From: an uncultured Fluviicola sp.
GTDB taxonomy: Bacteria; Bacteroidota; Bacteroidia; Flavobacteriales; Crocinitomicaceae
Assembly: GCF_946478805.1 (NCBI RefSeq)
Contig: NZ_CAMLDC010000003.1
Span: 186,001 to 250,000, forward strand
Direction of reading: 5' to 3'
DNA length: 64,000 nucleotides
Both the position numbers and the translations under genes were made by a program. Below the pieces are notes generated by a model. That model was given only the letters and a program-made list of their open reading frames with translations. It searched no databases and was not told where the DNA came from. Shown piece by piece: positions 17,944-25,897 of the stretch (positions are counted from its first letter, which is position 1; each line of letters opens with the position of its first letter).

Positions 17944-17991
17944 CTTTCATCAAATAAAAAATCCACGAAGCTTCAATAGTTAATAACCTGA

Positions 17992-18303
17992 ATGAAGCAG
18001 CAAAACTTTTTAAATGAAAATCAAATGAGCACGGAACAAATTATCAAAGAAGGAAAAGGTACCATTGTAGATGTAAGAACGGTTGAAGAATTTAGAGGCG
18101 GAAATGTCGCAAATTCAATCAACATTCCTTTGCAGGAAATAGAACGCAGATTAGACGAAGTGAAAAATTTAGAGCAACCTTTAATCCTTTGCTGTGCTTC
18201 CGGGGGAAGAAGCGGACAGGCTACTCACTTTTTATCTCAACAAGGAATTGAATGCTATAACGGCGGATCCTGGTTAGATGTCAATTACTTTCAAACACGT
18301 TAA
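17992..18303 (+). CDS. Single-domain rhodanese-like protein
   Basis: 103 residues; a second ATG at 18025 (MSTEQ) could be the true start. Rhodanese fold with TIVDVRTVEEFRGGNVANS and active-site loop CCASGGRS, catalytic cysteine about residue 68. Rhodaneses carry persulfide sulfur. First gene of a five-gene series, 4 bases before a second rhodanese gene. Confidence 0.9.
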   Translation: MKQQNFLNENQMSTEQIIKEGKGTIVDVRTVEEFRGGNVANSINIPLQEIERRLDEVKNLEQPLILCCASGGRSGQATHFLSQQGIECYNGGSWLDVNYFQTR

Positions 18304-18307
18304 AAAA

Positions 18308-18625
18308 ATGATGAATTCACTCAAACAATTGTTGGGTTTTGGCCCCAAAGCAGATTATGCACAATTAGTAAAAGACGGTGCAATCATTGTGGATGTCCGA
18401 AGCAAAGGAGAATATGCCGGTGGACACATTAAAGGTTCGATTAATATCAGTTTGGATACTTTGGGAAGTAATTTGAATAAACTAAAAGACAAAGACAAAC
18501 CTATTATTACTTGTTGTGCCAGTGGGATGCGAAGTGCCTCTGCAAAAAACATTCTAAAATCAAACGGTTATACACAGGTTCACAATGGCGGTGGCTGGTA
18601 TGGGTTACAAAACAAGATCCGCTAA
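18308..18625 (+). CDS. Single-domain rhodanese-like protein (second copy)
   Basis: 105 residues from the ATG at 18308. A longer in-frame start at 18278 would overlap the previous gene by 26 bases and adds nothing conserved, so I prefer 18308 (or the ATG at 18311). Seen: AIIVDVRSKGEYAGGHIKGS and the loop CCASGMRS. It is clearly paralogous to the preceding gene but diverged, so the two probably have distinct partners. Confidence 0.88.
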   Translation: MMNSLKQLLGFGPKADYAQLVKDGAIIVDVRSKGEYAGGHIKGSINISLDTLGSNLNKLKDKDKPIITCCASGMRSASAKNILKSNGYTQVHNGGGWYGLQNKIR

Positions 18626-18710
18626 TTGATTCAACCAAAGTGAATTTTGCCAGGCTCAATTTTACCTGATAGTATTGGGCTTGGCGGGGTTTACCTTAAA
18701 ATCCAAATGC

Positions 18711-18938
18711 ATGAAAGAACGCATTTTAAAAAACTGGACACTCACAAGAGCCTTATTTCTTATCCTGGGAATAATCATCATTACTCAGTCGGCTTTAAGA
18801 CAAGAATGGATCGGTGTCCTGTTTGGCAGTTATTTTGCCTCCATGGGGTTATTTTCATTCGGATGTGCAAGTGGAAATTGTTACGGTGGAAACTGCGAAG
18901 TCAGACCCGAAAAATCATCCGGCAAACCACTCAACTAA
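18711..18938 (+). CDS. Small YgaP/DUF2892-like membrane protein with cysteine cluster
   Basis: 75 residues from ATG 18711 (MKERILKNWTLTRALF). Two hydrophobic helices separated by a short turn with ALRQEW, ending in a cysteine-rich FGCASGNCYGGNC segment. It resembles the small two-helix proteins linked to rhodaneses (in YgaP the two are fused). The cysteines may accept persulfide or bind metal, which is inference. It lies between the second and third rhodanese genes. Confidence 0.7.
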   Translation: MKERILKNWTLTRALFLILGIIIITQSALRQEWIGVLFGSYFASMGLFSFGCASGNCYGGNCEVRPEKSSGKPLN

Positions 18939-18949
18939 TTAGAACTAAC

Positions 18950-19648
18950 ATGAAAAAAATACTTTCAATCGTCCTTCTGGTAACTGTTTTATTCAGTTGC
19001 TCCAATGGACAAACCCAATATACTCTTCCCGCAAAAACATTTGCAGAAAAAATAAATAATTCACCGAATGCAATCATTCTCGATGTTCGCACGCCGGGAG
19101 AATTTTCAAACGGACATCTTAAAAATGCCCGGAATTATGATTGGAACGGAACCGAATTTGACCAACAAATCACCTCTTTAGATAAATCGAAACCTGTTTT
19201 TGTCTATTGCCTGAGTGGTGGGAGAAGCAGTGCTGCTGCCGATAAAATGAGATCCGTAGGTTTCAAGGAAGTGTATGAACTCGAAGGAGGAATCATGCAA
19301 TGGAGAAGTGAAAGCCTTCCTGAAACAACGAACAATCAAGTGATGTCAACAGGTATGACCGGACAAGATTTCCATGCTCTTTTGGATTCGGATAAACTAA
19401 TTTTGATCGATTTTTACGCTGATTGGTGCGTTCCATGTAAAAAAATGGAGCCTTATCTGAATGAAATTTCAACAGAGCTGAAAAATTCAGTCACAGTCAT
19501 TCGAATCAATGTGGAGGAAAATCAGGAGCTTTGCAAGGAATTAGGAATAAGTACAATCCCGGTATTACAAGTTTACAAGGACAAAAAAATGACCTGGACA
19601 ACTACAGGGCTTGTTGAAAAAGAAGAAGTAATGAAGCATTTAAAATAA
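18950..19648 (+). CDS. Rhodanese-thioredoxin fusion lipoprotein
   Basis: 232 residues from ATG 18950; an upstream in-frame extension from 18647 covers the preceding small gene in another frame and is rejected. Lipobox VLFSC (Cys17), rhodanese domain about 25-120 with loop CLSGGRS (Cys87), thioredoxin domain about 135-232 with DWCVPCKK (Cys160, Cys163) and the cis-Pro in ISTIPVL. It is anchored in the envelope, and probably passes sulfur or electrons between its own domains and periplasmic targets. Last gene of the cluster behind the Crp/Fnr regulator. Confidence 0.92.
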   Translation: MKKILSIVLLVTVLFSCSNGQTQYTLPAKTFAEKINNSPNAIILDVRTPGEFSNGHLKNARNYDWNGTEFDQQITSLDKSKPVFVYCLSGGRSSAAADKMRSVGFKEVYELEGGIMQWRSESLPETTNNQVMSTGMTGQDFHALLDSDKLILIDFYADWCVPCKKMEPYLNEISTELKNSVTVIRINVEENQELCKELGISTIPVLQVYKDKKMTWTTTGLVEKEEVMKHLK

Positions 19649-19741
19649 ATCGGGACTTTGATTGATCCTAAAAATGTCAAACACCAATTTCAAATGACTG
19701 ATTTAGAGACTAATCGATTTACCTCCTGAACTTTTTTCAAA

Positions 19742-19773
19742 CATGGTTGTAATGCTTAAAAACAGCAACCATG
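19742..19773 (+). promoter_or_regulatory. Inverted repeat enclosing the start codon of the VWA gene
   Basis: CATGGTTG (19742-19749) and CAACCATG (19766-19773) are perfectly complementary, separated by 16 bases, with one further wobble pair inside. The ATG start (19771) is inside the right arm. If transcription begins upstream, the mRNA would hide the start codon. It could alternatively be a protein-binding dyad. Confidence 0.35.
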
Positions 19774-20892
19774 AAAACAATACTATCAAGCTTACTCATT
19801 TGCATCAGTTCTTTTTCTTTTGCGCAACCGCTTCATCCGAGTGATGAATCCCGTAAAATTCAAATTGCTATTCTATTCGATACTTCGGGAAGTATGGACG
19901 GTTTGATCGAACAAGCCAAATCAACTATCTGGAAGATTGTCAACATGGCTTCCAAAATGTCGGATAAGGGAAAAGCCCCTCAATTGGAGATTGCTCTTTA
20001 TGATTATGGAAACGATGAAATCAAAACTCCGAATTGGATCCGTAAGCGAACTGACCTCATCGCAGATCTGGATTCCATTTCAGGTCAACTTTTCTCCCTT
20101 AAAACCAACGGTGGAACCGAGTATTGCGCAGCAGTAATCGAATCTTCCATAAACGATTTGAAATGGTCTGCCAAACCCACCGATTTACGTTTGGTGTATA
20201 TTGCCGGAAATGAGCCGTTCAATCAAGGCCCGATCGATTACAAGAAAATCTTGAAAATTGCAGCAAGCAAAGACATTATAGTAAATACGATCTATTGCGG
20301 AGCATATGATCAAGGAGTCAAGGAATTTTGGTACGACGGAGCACAGCAAACACAAGGTTCTTACTTTAACATTGAATCCAACGACGCAATCAAACACATC
20401 GATACACCCTATGACAAGGAAATTATCTCCGTAAATGACTCCCTGAACAAAACATATGTCGGTTATGGAATGAATGGTACATACCGCTTTCAGAAACAAG
20501 CAGAAGAAGACCAAAATGCAAGTTCGAAGGGGTATGCTGTAATGAGTGAACGGGCTGCAGCCAAATCGAAATCCAATTATAAAAATGCCTCTTGGGACCT
20601 GGTAGACGGAATCGAGCAGGGAAACATAAAATTGGATAGCATCCGTTCGGAGGATTTACCCGCTGAATTGAAAGGAAAATCAAAAGAAGAACAAACAAAA
20701 TATATCGAGAATAAAAAGCTGGAGCGAATCAAGTATCAGAATCAGATTGGTGATCTTTCCAAAAAAAGAGAGGAATACATCGCAGAAGAGATGAAGAAAA
20801 TCAACGAATCGGATGCGAAAAAAGATCTTGGATCTGCAATTATTGAATCCTTGGTTGCTACCGCACAAAAGACAGGATTCACGGTTGAATAA
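19771..20892 (+). CDS. Exported von Willebrand factor A domain protein
   Basis: 373 residues with a signal peptide ending near SFAQ. VWA domain with MIDAS motif DTSGSMDG (about residue 37), the TNGGTEYC threonine loop and LVYIAGNEPF. The C-terminal 130 residues are charged and helical (KEEQTKYIENKKLERIKYQ), possibly a coiled-coil. Probably a periplasmic metal-dependent binding protein; partners unknown. An inverted repeat overlaps its start codon. Confidence 0.87.
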   Translation: MKTILSSLLICISSFSFAQPLHPSDESRKIQIAILFDTSGSMDGLIEQAKSTIWKIVNMASKMSDKGKAPQLEIALYDYGNDEIKTPNWIRKRTDLIADLDSISGQLFSLKTNGGTEYCAAVIESSINDLKWSAKPTDLRLVYIAGNEPFNQGPIDYKKILKIAASKDIIVNTIYCGAYDQGVKEFWYDGAQQTQGSYFNIESNDAIKHIDTPYDKEIISVNDSLNKTYVGYGMNGTYRFQKQAEEDQNASSKGYAVMSERAAAKSKSNYKNASWDLVDGIEQGNIKLDSIRSEDLPAELKGKSKEEQTKYIENKKLERIKYQNQIGDLSKKREEYIAEEMKKINESDAKKDLGSAIIESLVATAQKTGFTVE

Positions 20893-20903
20893 TCAACGAG
20901 AAG

Positions 20904-20933
20904 TCCTCCGGATAACATCGGGGGATTTTTTAT
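20904..20933 (+). terminator. Rho-independent terminator after the VWA gene
   Basis: Stem TCCTCCG / CGGGGGA with one G-T pair and an 8-base loop, followed by seven T residues, 11 bases after the stop codon. Confidence 0.75.
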
Positions 20934-21045
20934 TTCCCACGGAAGTACACGGAAGTGCACAGATGAATATTAAAAATAGATGCTTCATGTAAAAAGAACG
21001 TTCAAAACCCCTGTGTTCTTCAGTGCCCGTCCGTGGGAGAAATAA
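20932..21045. repeat. CACGGAAGT-type dyad repeat
   Basis: Left arm 20932-20964 (CCCACGGAAGTACACGG, then GTGCACAGAT) is complementary, with a few mismatches, to the right arm 21011-21045 (CTGTGTTCTTCAGTGC, then CCGTGGGAGAAAT). The words resemble the degenerate CACAGA-type intergenic repeats common in Bacteroidota. The 46-base spacer holds no gene. Confidence 0.6.
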
Positions 21046-21099
21046 GAATGAGTATCAATTGTAAGCGATTTCCTATCTTTATCATTCCAAGAATACCCG

Positions 21100-21609
21100 A
21101 TGATTGAATTTGAAACGGACATCCAAGCACTGGATTATCTGAAATACTGGTTTGTAGAAATCACTCCTGATATTTTAGCCCAACTCCCCGGCAGAAAAGA
21201 AAAAGGGGATTTCAACCAGCGCCTACTGATTACATTGGATCATAAAGTTCAGTGGCAAGCAGGAATTTTGGCTTTGGGTGAAGGAAGTGGCTTAATTACA
21301 GTTCAAAAGGACCGTCTGAAAAAGATCGGGAAAACTTTAGGGGATCCGGTAATCGTTCAACTACAGAAAGACGAGTCTGAATTTGGTGTTCCGGTTCCCG
21401 AAGAAATCCGGGAATATTGGATCCAGGTTCCCGAGTCGAAATACCGGTTTGATGCGCTTACTCCGGGAATGAAAAGGTATATCCTGAATCACATATCGAC
21501 TGCCAAGTCAACAGAGAAAAGATTGGAACGTACGCATTTACTGATGTCCAATCTACTTTTAGCCCCTCAAGGAAAAGAAACATTTCGATTCCTTCTCGGA
21601 AAAGATTAA
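21100..21609 (+). CDS. DUF1905/YdeI-family (OmpD-associated-like) protein
   Basis: 169 residues. The N-terminal half is a DUF1905 small barrel (WQAGILALGEGSGLITVQK, LGDPVIVQLQKDESEFG). The C-terminal part has the YdeI/bacteriocin-protection signature FDALTPGMKRYILNHISTAKSTEKRLERT. The two-domain layout is the standard one in Bacteroidota. The biochemical activity of the family is not established. Confidence 0.82.
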   Translation: MIEFETDIQALDYLKYWFVEITPDILAQLPGRKEKGDFNQRLLITLDHKVQWQAGILALGEGSGLITVQKDRLKKIGKTLGDPVIVQLQKDESEFGVPVPEEIREYWIQVPESKYRFDALTPGMKRYILNHISTAKSTEKRLERTHLLMSNLLLAPQGKETFRFLLGKD

Positions 21610-21655
21610 TTCATTCATTTCCTCTGAATCTATTAAATTTGTAATAAAAAAGTCG

Positions 21656-22795
21656 ATGCGAGTATATTTAGACAATGCTGCAACCACACCTCTTGCGAAA
21701 GAAGTTGCCGAAGCCATGATTCCTGTTTTACAAAATGAATTTGGAAATCCTTCTTCTACGCATTTCTATGGAAGACAGACCAAAGCATTGATTGAAACAT
21801 CCCGACGTTCTATTGCAAAGCAGTTGCACTGTTCCCCAAATGAATTGATTTTCACGTCCGGAGGAACGGAAGCTGACAATATCGCATTGAATACTGCTGT
21901 TTACCAATTAGGTGTAAAGCGCATAATCTCCACAACGATTGAGCATCATGCTGTTTGTCATACGATAGAGCATTTGGCGGAAAGAGAACACATCGAAGCA
22001 GTTTGGTTGTCTGTTGACACAAAAGGAAATATCGATTTGAATGAGTTGGAATCTTATTTGAAAGATGAAAAAACCACTTTGGTTTCCCTGATGCATGCAA
22101 ACAATGAAATCGGAACATTGACACCAATTGAAAAAGTAAGTGCATTATGCAAAAAATACAACGCTTATTTTCATACGGATACGGTTCAAACCATGGGACA
22201 TTACGCCTTTGATTTGGAAAAATTAGGAATCGACTTTATTACTTGTGCAGCACATAAATTTCACGGACCGAAAGGAATCGGTTTTTTGTATGCAAATAAA
22301 CGGATCAAAACAGATATCCTGATTCATGGCGGTGCACAGGAAAGAGGTTTGCGTGGAGGAACAGAAAATGTTTACGGAATTGTCGGTTTGGCAAAAGCGG
22401 TCGAACTGGCTTATGCCGATTTGGAAGAACACCAGGCACATGTTCAAGGTTTAAAATCATACATGATCGGACGTTTGAAAGAAACGCTCAACGATGTTAC
22501 TTTCCACGGCGAAATTGACCCTGAAAAAAGCTTGTACACCGTGTTGAATGTGTGTTTACCTGCAACAGAAAAATCAGGAATGCTTTTGTTTACATTGGAT
22601 TTACAAGGTGTTGCCTGTTCCGGAGGTTCAGCCTGCTCTTCAGGTGCAACAAAAGGTTCTCATGTATTGGAGGGAATTCGAGCCGATAATTCAAGACCCA
22701 ATGCACGCTTCTCATTTTCAAGATATACCACAAAAGAAGAAATCGATTTTGCAATTAAACAATTGGAAGCGATTTATGAAAAAGTGTTGGTTTAA
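21656..22795 (+). CDS. Cysteine desulfurase (NifS/IscS class)
   Basis: 379 residues. PLP enzyme that removes sulfur from cysteine as a protein-bound persulfide for Fe-S clusters or tRNA thiolation. Seen: YLDNAATTPL, FTSGGTEADN, the stacking His in TTIEHHAV, PLP-lysine K201 in AAHKFHGPKG and active cysteine C327 in GSACSSG. The flexible active loop is short-to-medium. A TAAATTTG -7-like box lies at 21634-21641 without a clear -33. No iscU-type scaffold gene is near; the rhodanese cluster 2 kb upstream is a conceivable sulfur acceptor (inference). Confidence 0.95.
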   Translation: MRVYLDNAATTPLAKEVAEAMIPVLQNEFGNPSSTHFYGRQTKALIETSRRSIAKQLHCSPNELIFTSGGTEADNIALNTAVYQLGVKRIISTTIEHHAVCHTIEHLAEREHIEAVWLSVDTKGNIDLNELESYLKDEKTTLVSLMHANNEIGTLTPIEKVSALCKKYNAYFHTDTVQTMGHYAFDLEKLGIDFITCAAHKFHGPKGIGFLYANKRIKTDILIHGGAQERGLRGGTENVYGIVGLAKAVELAYADLEEHQAHVQGLKSYMIGRLKETLNDVTFHGEIDPEKSLYTVLNVCLPATEKSGMLLFTLDLQGVACSGGSACSSGATKGSHVLEGIRADNSRPNARFSFSRYTTKEEIDFAIKQLEAIYEKVLV

Positions 22796-22889
22796 ACCAA
22801 ACTGAAAAAGTGCTATCTTAGAGTCAGAAAAGTTTTGCTCCTATCCCGCATGTGCGTGATCGGAATTGCATTCATAATTTTGAATCGTT

Positions 22890-24176
22890 ATGAAATACAC
22901 CTTACTCCTACTAACTTGCATCCTTGGGTTTTCAAATCTGAAAGCTCAAACGTACTTCCCTCCACTTACAGGAACAACTTGGTCGACAACCGATCCCGCG
23001 ACTTTAGGATGGTGTCAGGATTCGATCAACAAACTGTATGATTGGCTTGAAAACGGAGATTCAGACGCATTTCTTGTTTTAAAAGATGGAAAAATTGTTC
23101 TGGAAAAATACTTCGGGACATTTACGGCCGATAGTTTTCATGTATGGAATTCAGCAGGTAAAACACTGACAGCTTATGCAGTTGGTATTGCACAAAACGA
23201 AGGTTTCCTGAACATTGATGATCCTACAAGTGATTATCTTGGAACCGGTTGGACGAGTTTGACTCCGACACAGGAAGGAGCAATTACCATCAAACACCAA
23301 TTAACCATGACAACCGGTTTGGATGACGGGGTTCCTGATTTCCACTGTACAGATCCTGCTTGCCTGATTTATAAGGCACCTGCCGGAACACGTTGGGCTT
23401 ACCACAATGGTCCTTATACCCTGCTCGACTCCGTCATTGAATCAGCAACAGGAATGAGCCTGAATGTCTGGGTGAATCAAAAAATAGGAACCAAAATCGG
23501 CCTGACGGGTTTGTATGTTCAATCCGGATACGACAACGTATATGTATCAAAACCAAGAGGAATGGCTCGTTTCGGGTTATTACTTTCCCAGGATGGATAC
23601 TGGAACGGAAACCCCGTACTTCCCGATCTGACATATCTCAATGAAATGCGGAATAGCAGTCAGTCTATCAATAATTCATATGGTTACCTGACTTGGTTGA
23701 ATGGGAAAGCTTCTTACATGATTCCACAATCCCAGTTCGTGTTCACAGGAAGTTTAATGCCGAATGCGCCGAATGATGTCTATGCAGCCGAAGGGAAAAA
23801 CGGGCAGATTATCAATGTTTCACCATCCGATGGGCTAATCCTGGTTCGAATGGGAGGAAGTCTCGGAAATAGTTTGATTGCAACTCAGTACAATGATACG
23901 ATCTGGCAATATATGAATCGATTGAATTGTGTGGCCGGTGTAAATGACCAATCTCTTGAAACCATTCAAATTTCACCAAATCCGGCAAATGAGATCATTT
24001 TTATTTCCAATTTACAGGGAAATGAACTTTTTGAATTAAAAAACCAACAAGGTCAAAGCGTTCCATTCCAACAAATTGGAAATCAGATTTCCTTAAAAGG
24101 TCTTCAATCCGGCGTTTATTTCCTCACAATCTGTAAAGAAAACAATACAAAAACTTTGAAGGTCATGCGCAATTAG
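22890..24176 (+). CDS. Secreted beta-lactamase-fold serine hydrolase with T9SS type A domain
   Basis: 428 residues: signal peptide (ending near LKAQ), class C beta-lactamase/DD-peptidase fold with SxxK as S88-A-G-K91 and YxN as Y171-H-N173, a GGS motif late in the domain, and from about residue 350 a type A sorting domain (ISPNPANEIIFISNLQG...GVYFLTICKENNTKTLKVM). It should be exported to the surface or outside by the T9SS and hydrolyse an amide or ester; the substrate is unknown. It lies alone with no obvious operon partner. Confidence 0.88.
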   Translation: MKYTLLLLTCILGFSNLKAQTYFPPLTGTTWSTTDPATLGWCQDSINKLYDWLENGDSDAFLVLKDGKIVLEKYFGTFTADSFHVWNSAGKTLTAYAVGIAQNEGFLNIDDPTSDYLGTGWTSLTPTQEGAITIKHQLTMTTGLDDGVPDFHCTDPACLIYKAPAGTRWAYHNGPYTLLDSVIESATGMSLNVWVNQKIGTKIGLTGLYVQSGYDNVYVSKPRGMARFGLLLSQDGYWNGNPVLPDLTYLNEMRNSSQSINNSYGYLTWLNGKASYMIPQSQFVFTGSLMPNAPNDVYAAEGKNGQIINVSPSDGLILVRMGGSLGNSLIATQYNDTIWQYMNRLNCVAGVNDQSLETIQISPNPANEIIFISNLQGNELFELKNQQGQSVPFQQIGNQISLKGLQSGVYFLTICKENNTKTLKVMRN

Positions 24177-24201
24177 TGAAAAAATCCGCTAAATTTAGCC
24201 T

Positions 24202-25341
24202 ATGTCCCAAACGAAAAGACATATTCTTATCATGAGTTCATGGTTTCCTACACGGGTAGATCCGTATGCAGGAAATTTCGTTGAGCGTTTTGCACATTTG
24301 CTCTCGGATACCTATGAAGTTACCGTTCTCCATACGATGGGAGACAAAAATTGCAGTTCCATTGAAGTTGACGATCAGCAATTTGATAATTTACGAATCA
24401 TCCGTATCTATCATCACATTTCAAAAAACAGGTTTATTCATTGGTGGCTTCAACGCAAAGCATTACGGAAAGGATTGCTGATGCTGGATCACATCGATCT
24501 GATTTTCGCACATGTATTCCTTCCCAGAGCGATGCAGTTTGCACGTGTTCAGCGTTACTTTCACGTCCCGTTGATTGTGATGGAACATGGGTCCTACTAT
24601 CGCAAAAAATTACGGAAAAATTTTATTTCCCTTCATCAGCAGGTCATCAAACGCGGAAGCAGGCATACCAGTGAAATTGTAGCTGTTTCAAATGTGCTTC
24701 GAACGGATATGAAACCATTCTTCCCCACTACTAAAATTCAGGTGATCCCGAATTTTGTAGACGAAGATTTATTTTCTTTGAGAGAAACGAATCCTTTGCA
24801 TCGGACAAAGTTCATTCATATTTCGACGCTGGATAAGAACACCAAAAATCCCGATTTACTCTTTGATGGCTTTTTGAATGCTTACCTGGAATCCGGTAAG
24901 AAAATCAGTTTAACGATTGTTTCCGACCAAAGTACTGATGAATGGGAGAAATGGTTAAAATTAAACAGCTGCAAAGAAGCGATCAATTTCGTTGGTCCGT
25001 GTGAGTGGGAAGAAATCAGCCAACTTATCAAAGAGCATGATGCGCTTATCCTGACCTCCGAGTATGAAACTTTCAGTATTGTTATCGCAGAAGCCTGGTT
25101 AACCGGTACTCCCGTTATTTCAACAGCTGTAGGTATAGCAGCAAATATGACCGATTCACTTGGGATTAAAATCGAACACAACAATATTGCAGAATTGAAA
25201 CATGCCATTTTGGATATGATGAATGGGAAATTTCAATTTGATCCGGATTTCCTGCGCTCTTTCGGTATGCAATTCTCCAAGGAAAGCGTCAGAAACCAGC
25301 TCATCGAATTGTTCAATAAGCACTTTATTATATATGAATAA
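24202..25341 (+). CDS. Glycosyltransferase family 4 protein
   Basis: 379 residues. GT-B fold: N-terminal SSWFPTRVDPYAGNFVERF, a middle VIPNFVDEDLF hinge and the C-terminal nucleotide-sugar site region HDALILTSEYETFSIVIAEAWLTGTPVIST with the E-x7-E pattern. It transfers a sugar from an activated donor, probably in surface-glycan synthesis; donor and acceptor unknown. Its TAA stop is the first triplet of a heptad-repeat hairpin (25339-25408). Confidence 0.9.
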   Translation: MSQTKRHILIMSSWFPTRVDPYAGNFVERFAHLLSDTYEVTVLHTMGDKNCSSIEVDDQQFDNLRIIRIYHHISKNRFIHWWLQRKALRKGLLMLDHIDLIFAHVFLPRAMQFARVQRYFHVPLIVMEHGSYYRKKLRKNFISLHQQVIKRGSRHTSEIVAVSNVLRTDMKPFFPTTKIQVIPNFVDEDLFSLRETNPLHRTKFIHISTLDKNTKNPDLLFDGFLNAYLESGKKISLTIVSDQSTDEWEKWLKLNSCKEAINFVGPCEWEEISQLIKEHDALILTSEYETFSIVIAEAWLTGTPVISTAVGIAANMTDSLGIKIEHNNIAELKHAILDMMNGKFQFDPDFLRSFGMQFSKESVRNQLIELFNKHFIIYE

Positions 25342-25408
25342 GACGTAAGACTCGAGACTGAATACTTTATGAAATCTGTCTAAGGTCTTCAGTCTAATGT
25401 CTCAAGTC
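25339..25408. repeat. Heptad hairpin element (AGAC type)
   Basis: Exact 7-base steps: TAAGACG, TAAGACT, CGAGACT, GAATACT, a 7-base centre TTATGAA, then ATCTGTC, TAAGGTC, TTCAGTC, TAATGTC and TCAAGTC. The two halves are imperfectly complementary. It starts on the stop codon of the glycosyltransferase gene and ends 10 bases before the GreA-like gene. Confidence 0.75.
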
Positions 25409-25418
25409 TATAAAAACC

Positions 25419-25862
25419 ATGAACAAAAAAGCATTCTTTGAACACCTTTCGAATTCGCTTTCTGAAAAGATTACAAGATTACAGTCGGATATTGCTGATC
25501 TTCAAAAGGACATTTCCGAAGACAGTAAGAGTTCTGCAGGAGATAAGTTTGAAACTTCACGTGAGATGGCTCAGCAGGAGCTTGGGAAGTTAAGTACCCA
25601 ATTGAACGAACAATTGCGAATCAAAAGCTTGGTTGAAAACCTATCGATTGAAAAAATGACCCGGGCCCAATTGGGTGCACTGATTGAAACCAACAAAGGA
25701 TTCTTCTTGTTGGGAATTCCAATTGGAAACTGCTCCTTTGAAGGAAAAAATATTGCAGGAATCGGTTTGGGTGCCCCGCTTGGTCAATTATTGCTTCATA
25801 AGAAAAAATCAGACGAGGTAATTTTCAACAACCAACAATTCGTTATTGAAGCGATCTATTGA
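25419..25862 (+). CDS. GreA/GreB-like coiled-coil protein
   Basis: 147 residues. N-terminal helical hairpin with the tip SSAGDKFETSREMAQQEL, matching the acidic-tip region of transcript cleavage factors, then a second helix and a C-terminal beta domain with GFFLLGIPIGNCSFEGKNIAGIGLGAPLGQLLL, which resembles the FKBP-like domain of GreA. Proteins of this kind are often labelled 3-oxoacyl-ACP synthase in Bacteroidota, but no thiolase fold or catalytic Cys is present. A role at the RNA polymerase secondary channel is inferred from shape only. Confidence 0.65.
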   Translation: MNKKAFFEHLSNSLSEKITRLQSDIADLQKDISEDSKSSAGDKFETSREMAQQELGKLSTQLNEQLRIKSLVENLSIEKMTRAQLGALIETNKGFFLLGIPIGNCSFEGKNIAGIGLGAPLGQLLLHKKKSDEVIFNNQQFVIEAIY

Positions 25863-25897
25863 TGTAACCGAATAAAAAACAGCACTTATATTAGCGT

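Noticed and set aside
18647..19648. 333-residue frame as one gene
   Set aside because: The first 101 codons overlap a better small membrane-protein gene in another frame; a clear lipoprotein signal peptide starts at 18950.
25419..25862. 3-oxoacyl-ACP synthase
   Set aside because: Far too short for a thiolase fold and lacks the Cys-His-His/Asn active site; the sequence fits a GreA-like coiled-coil protein.
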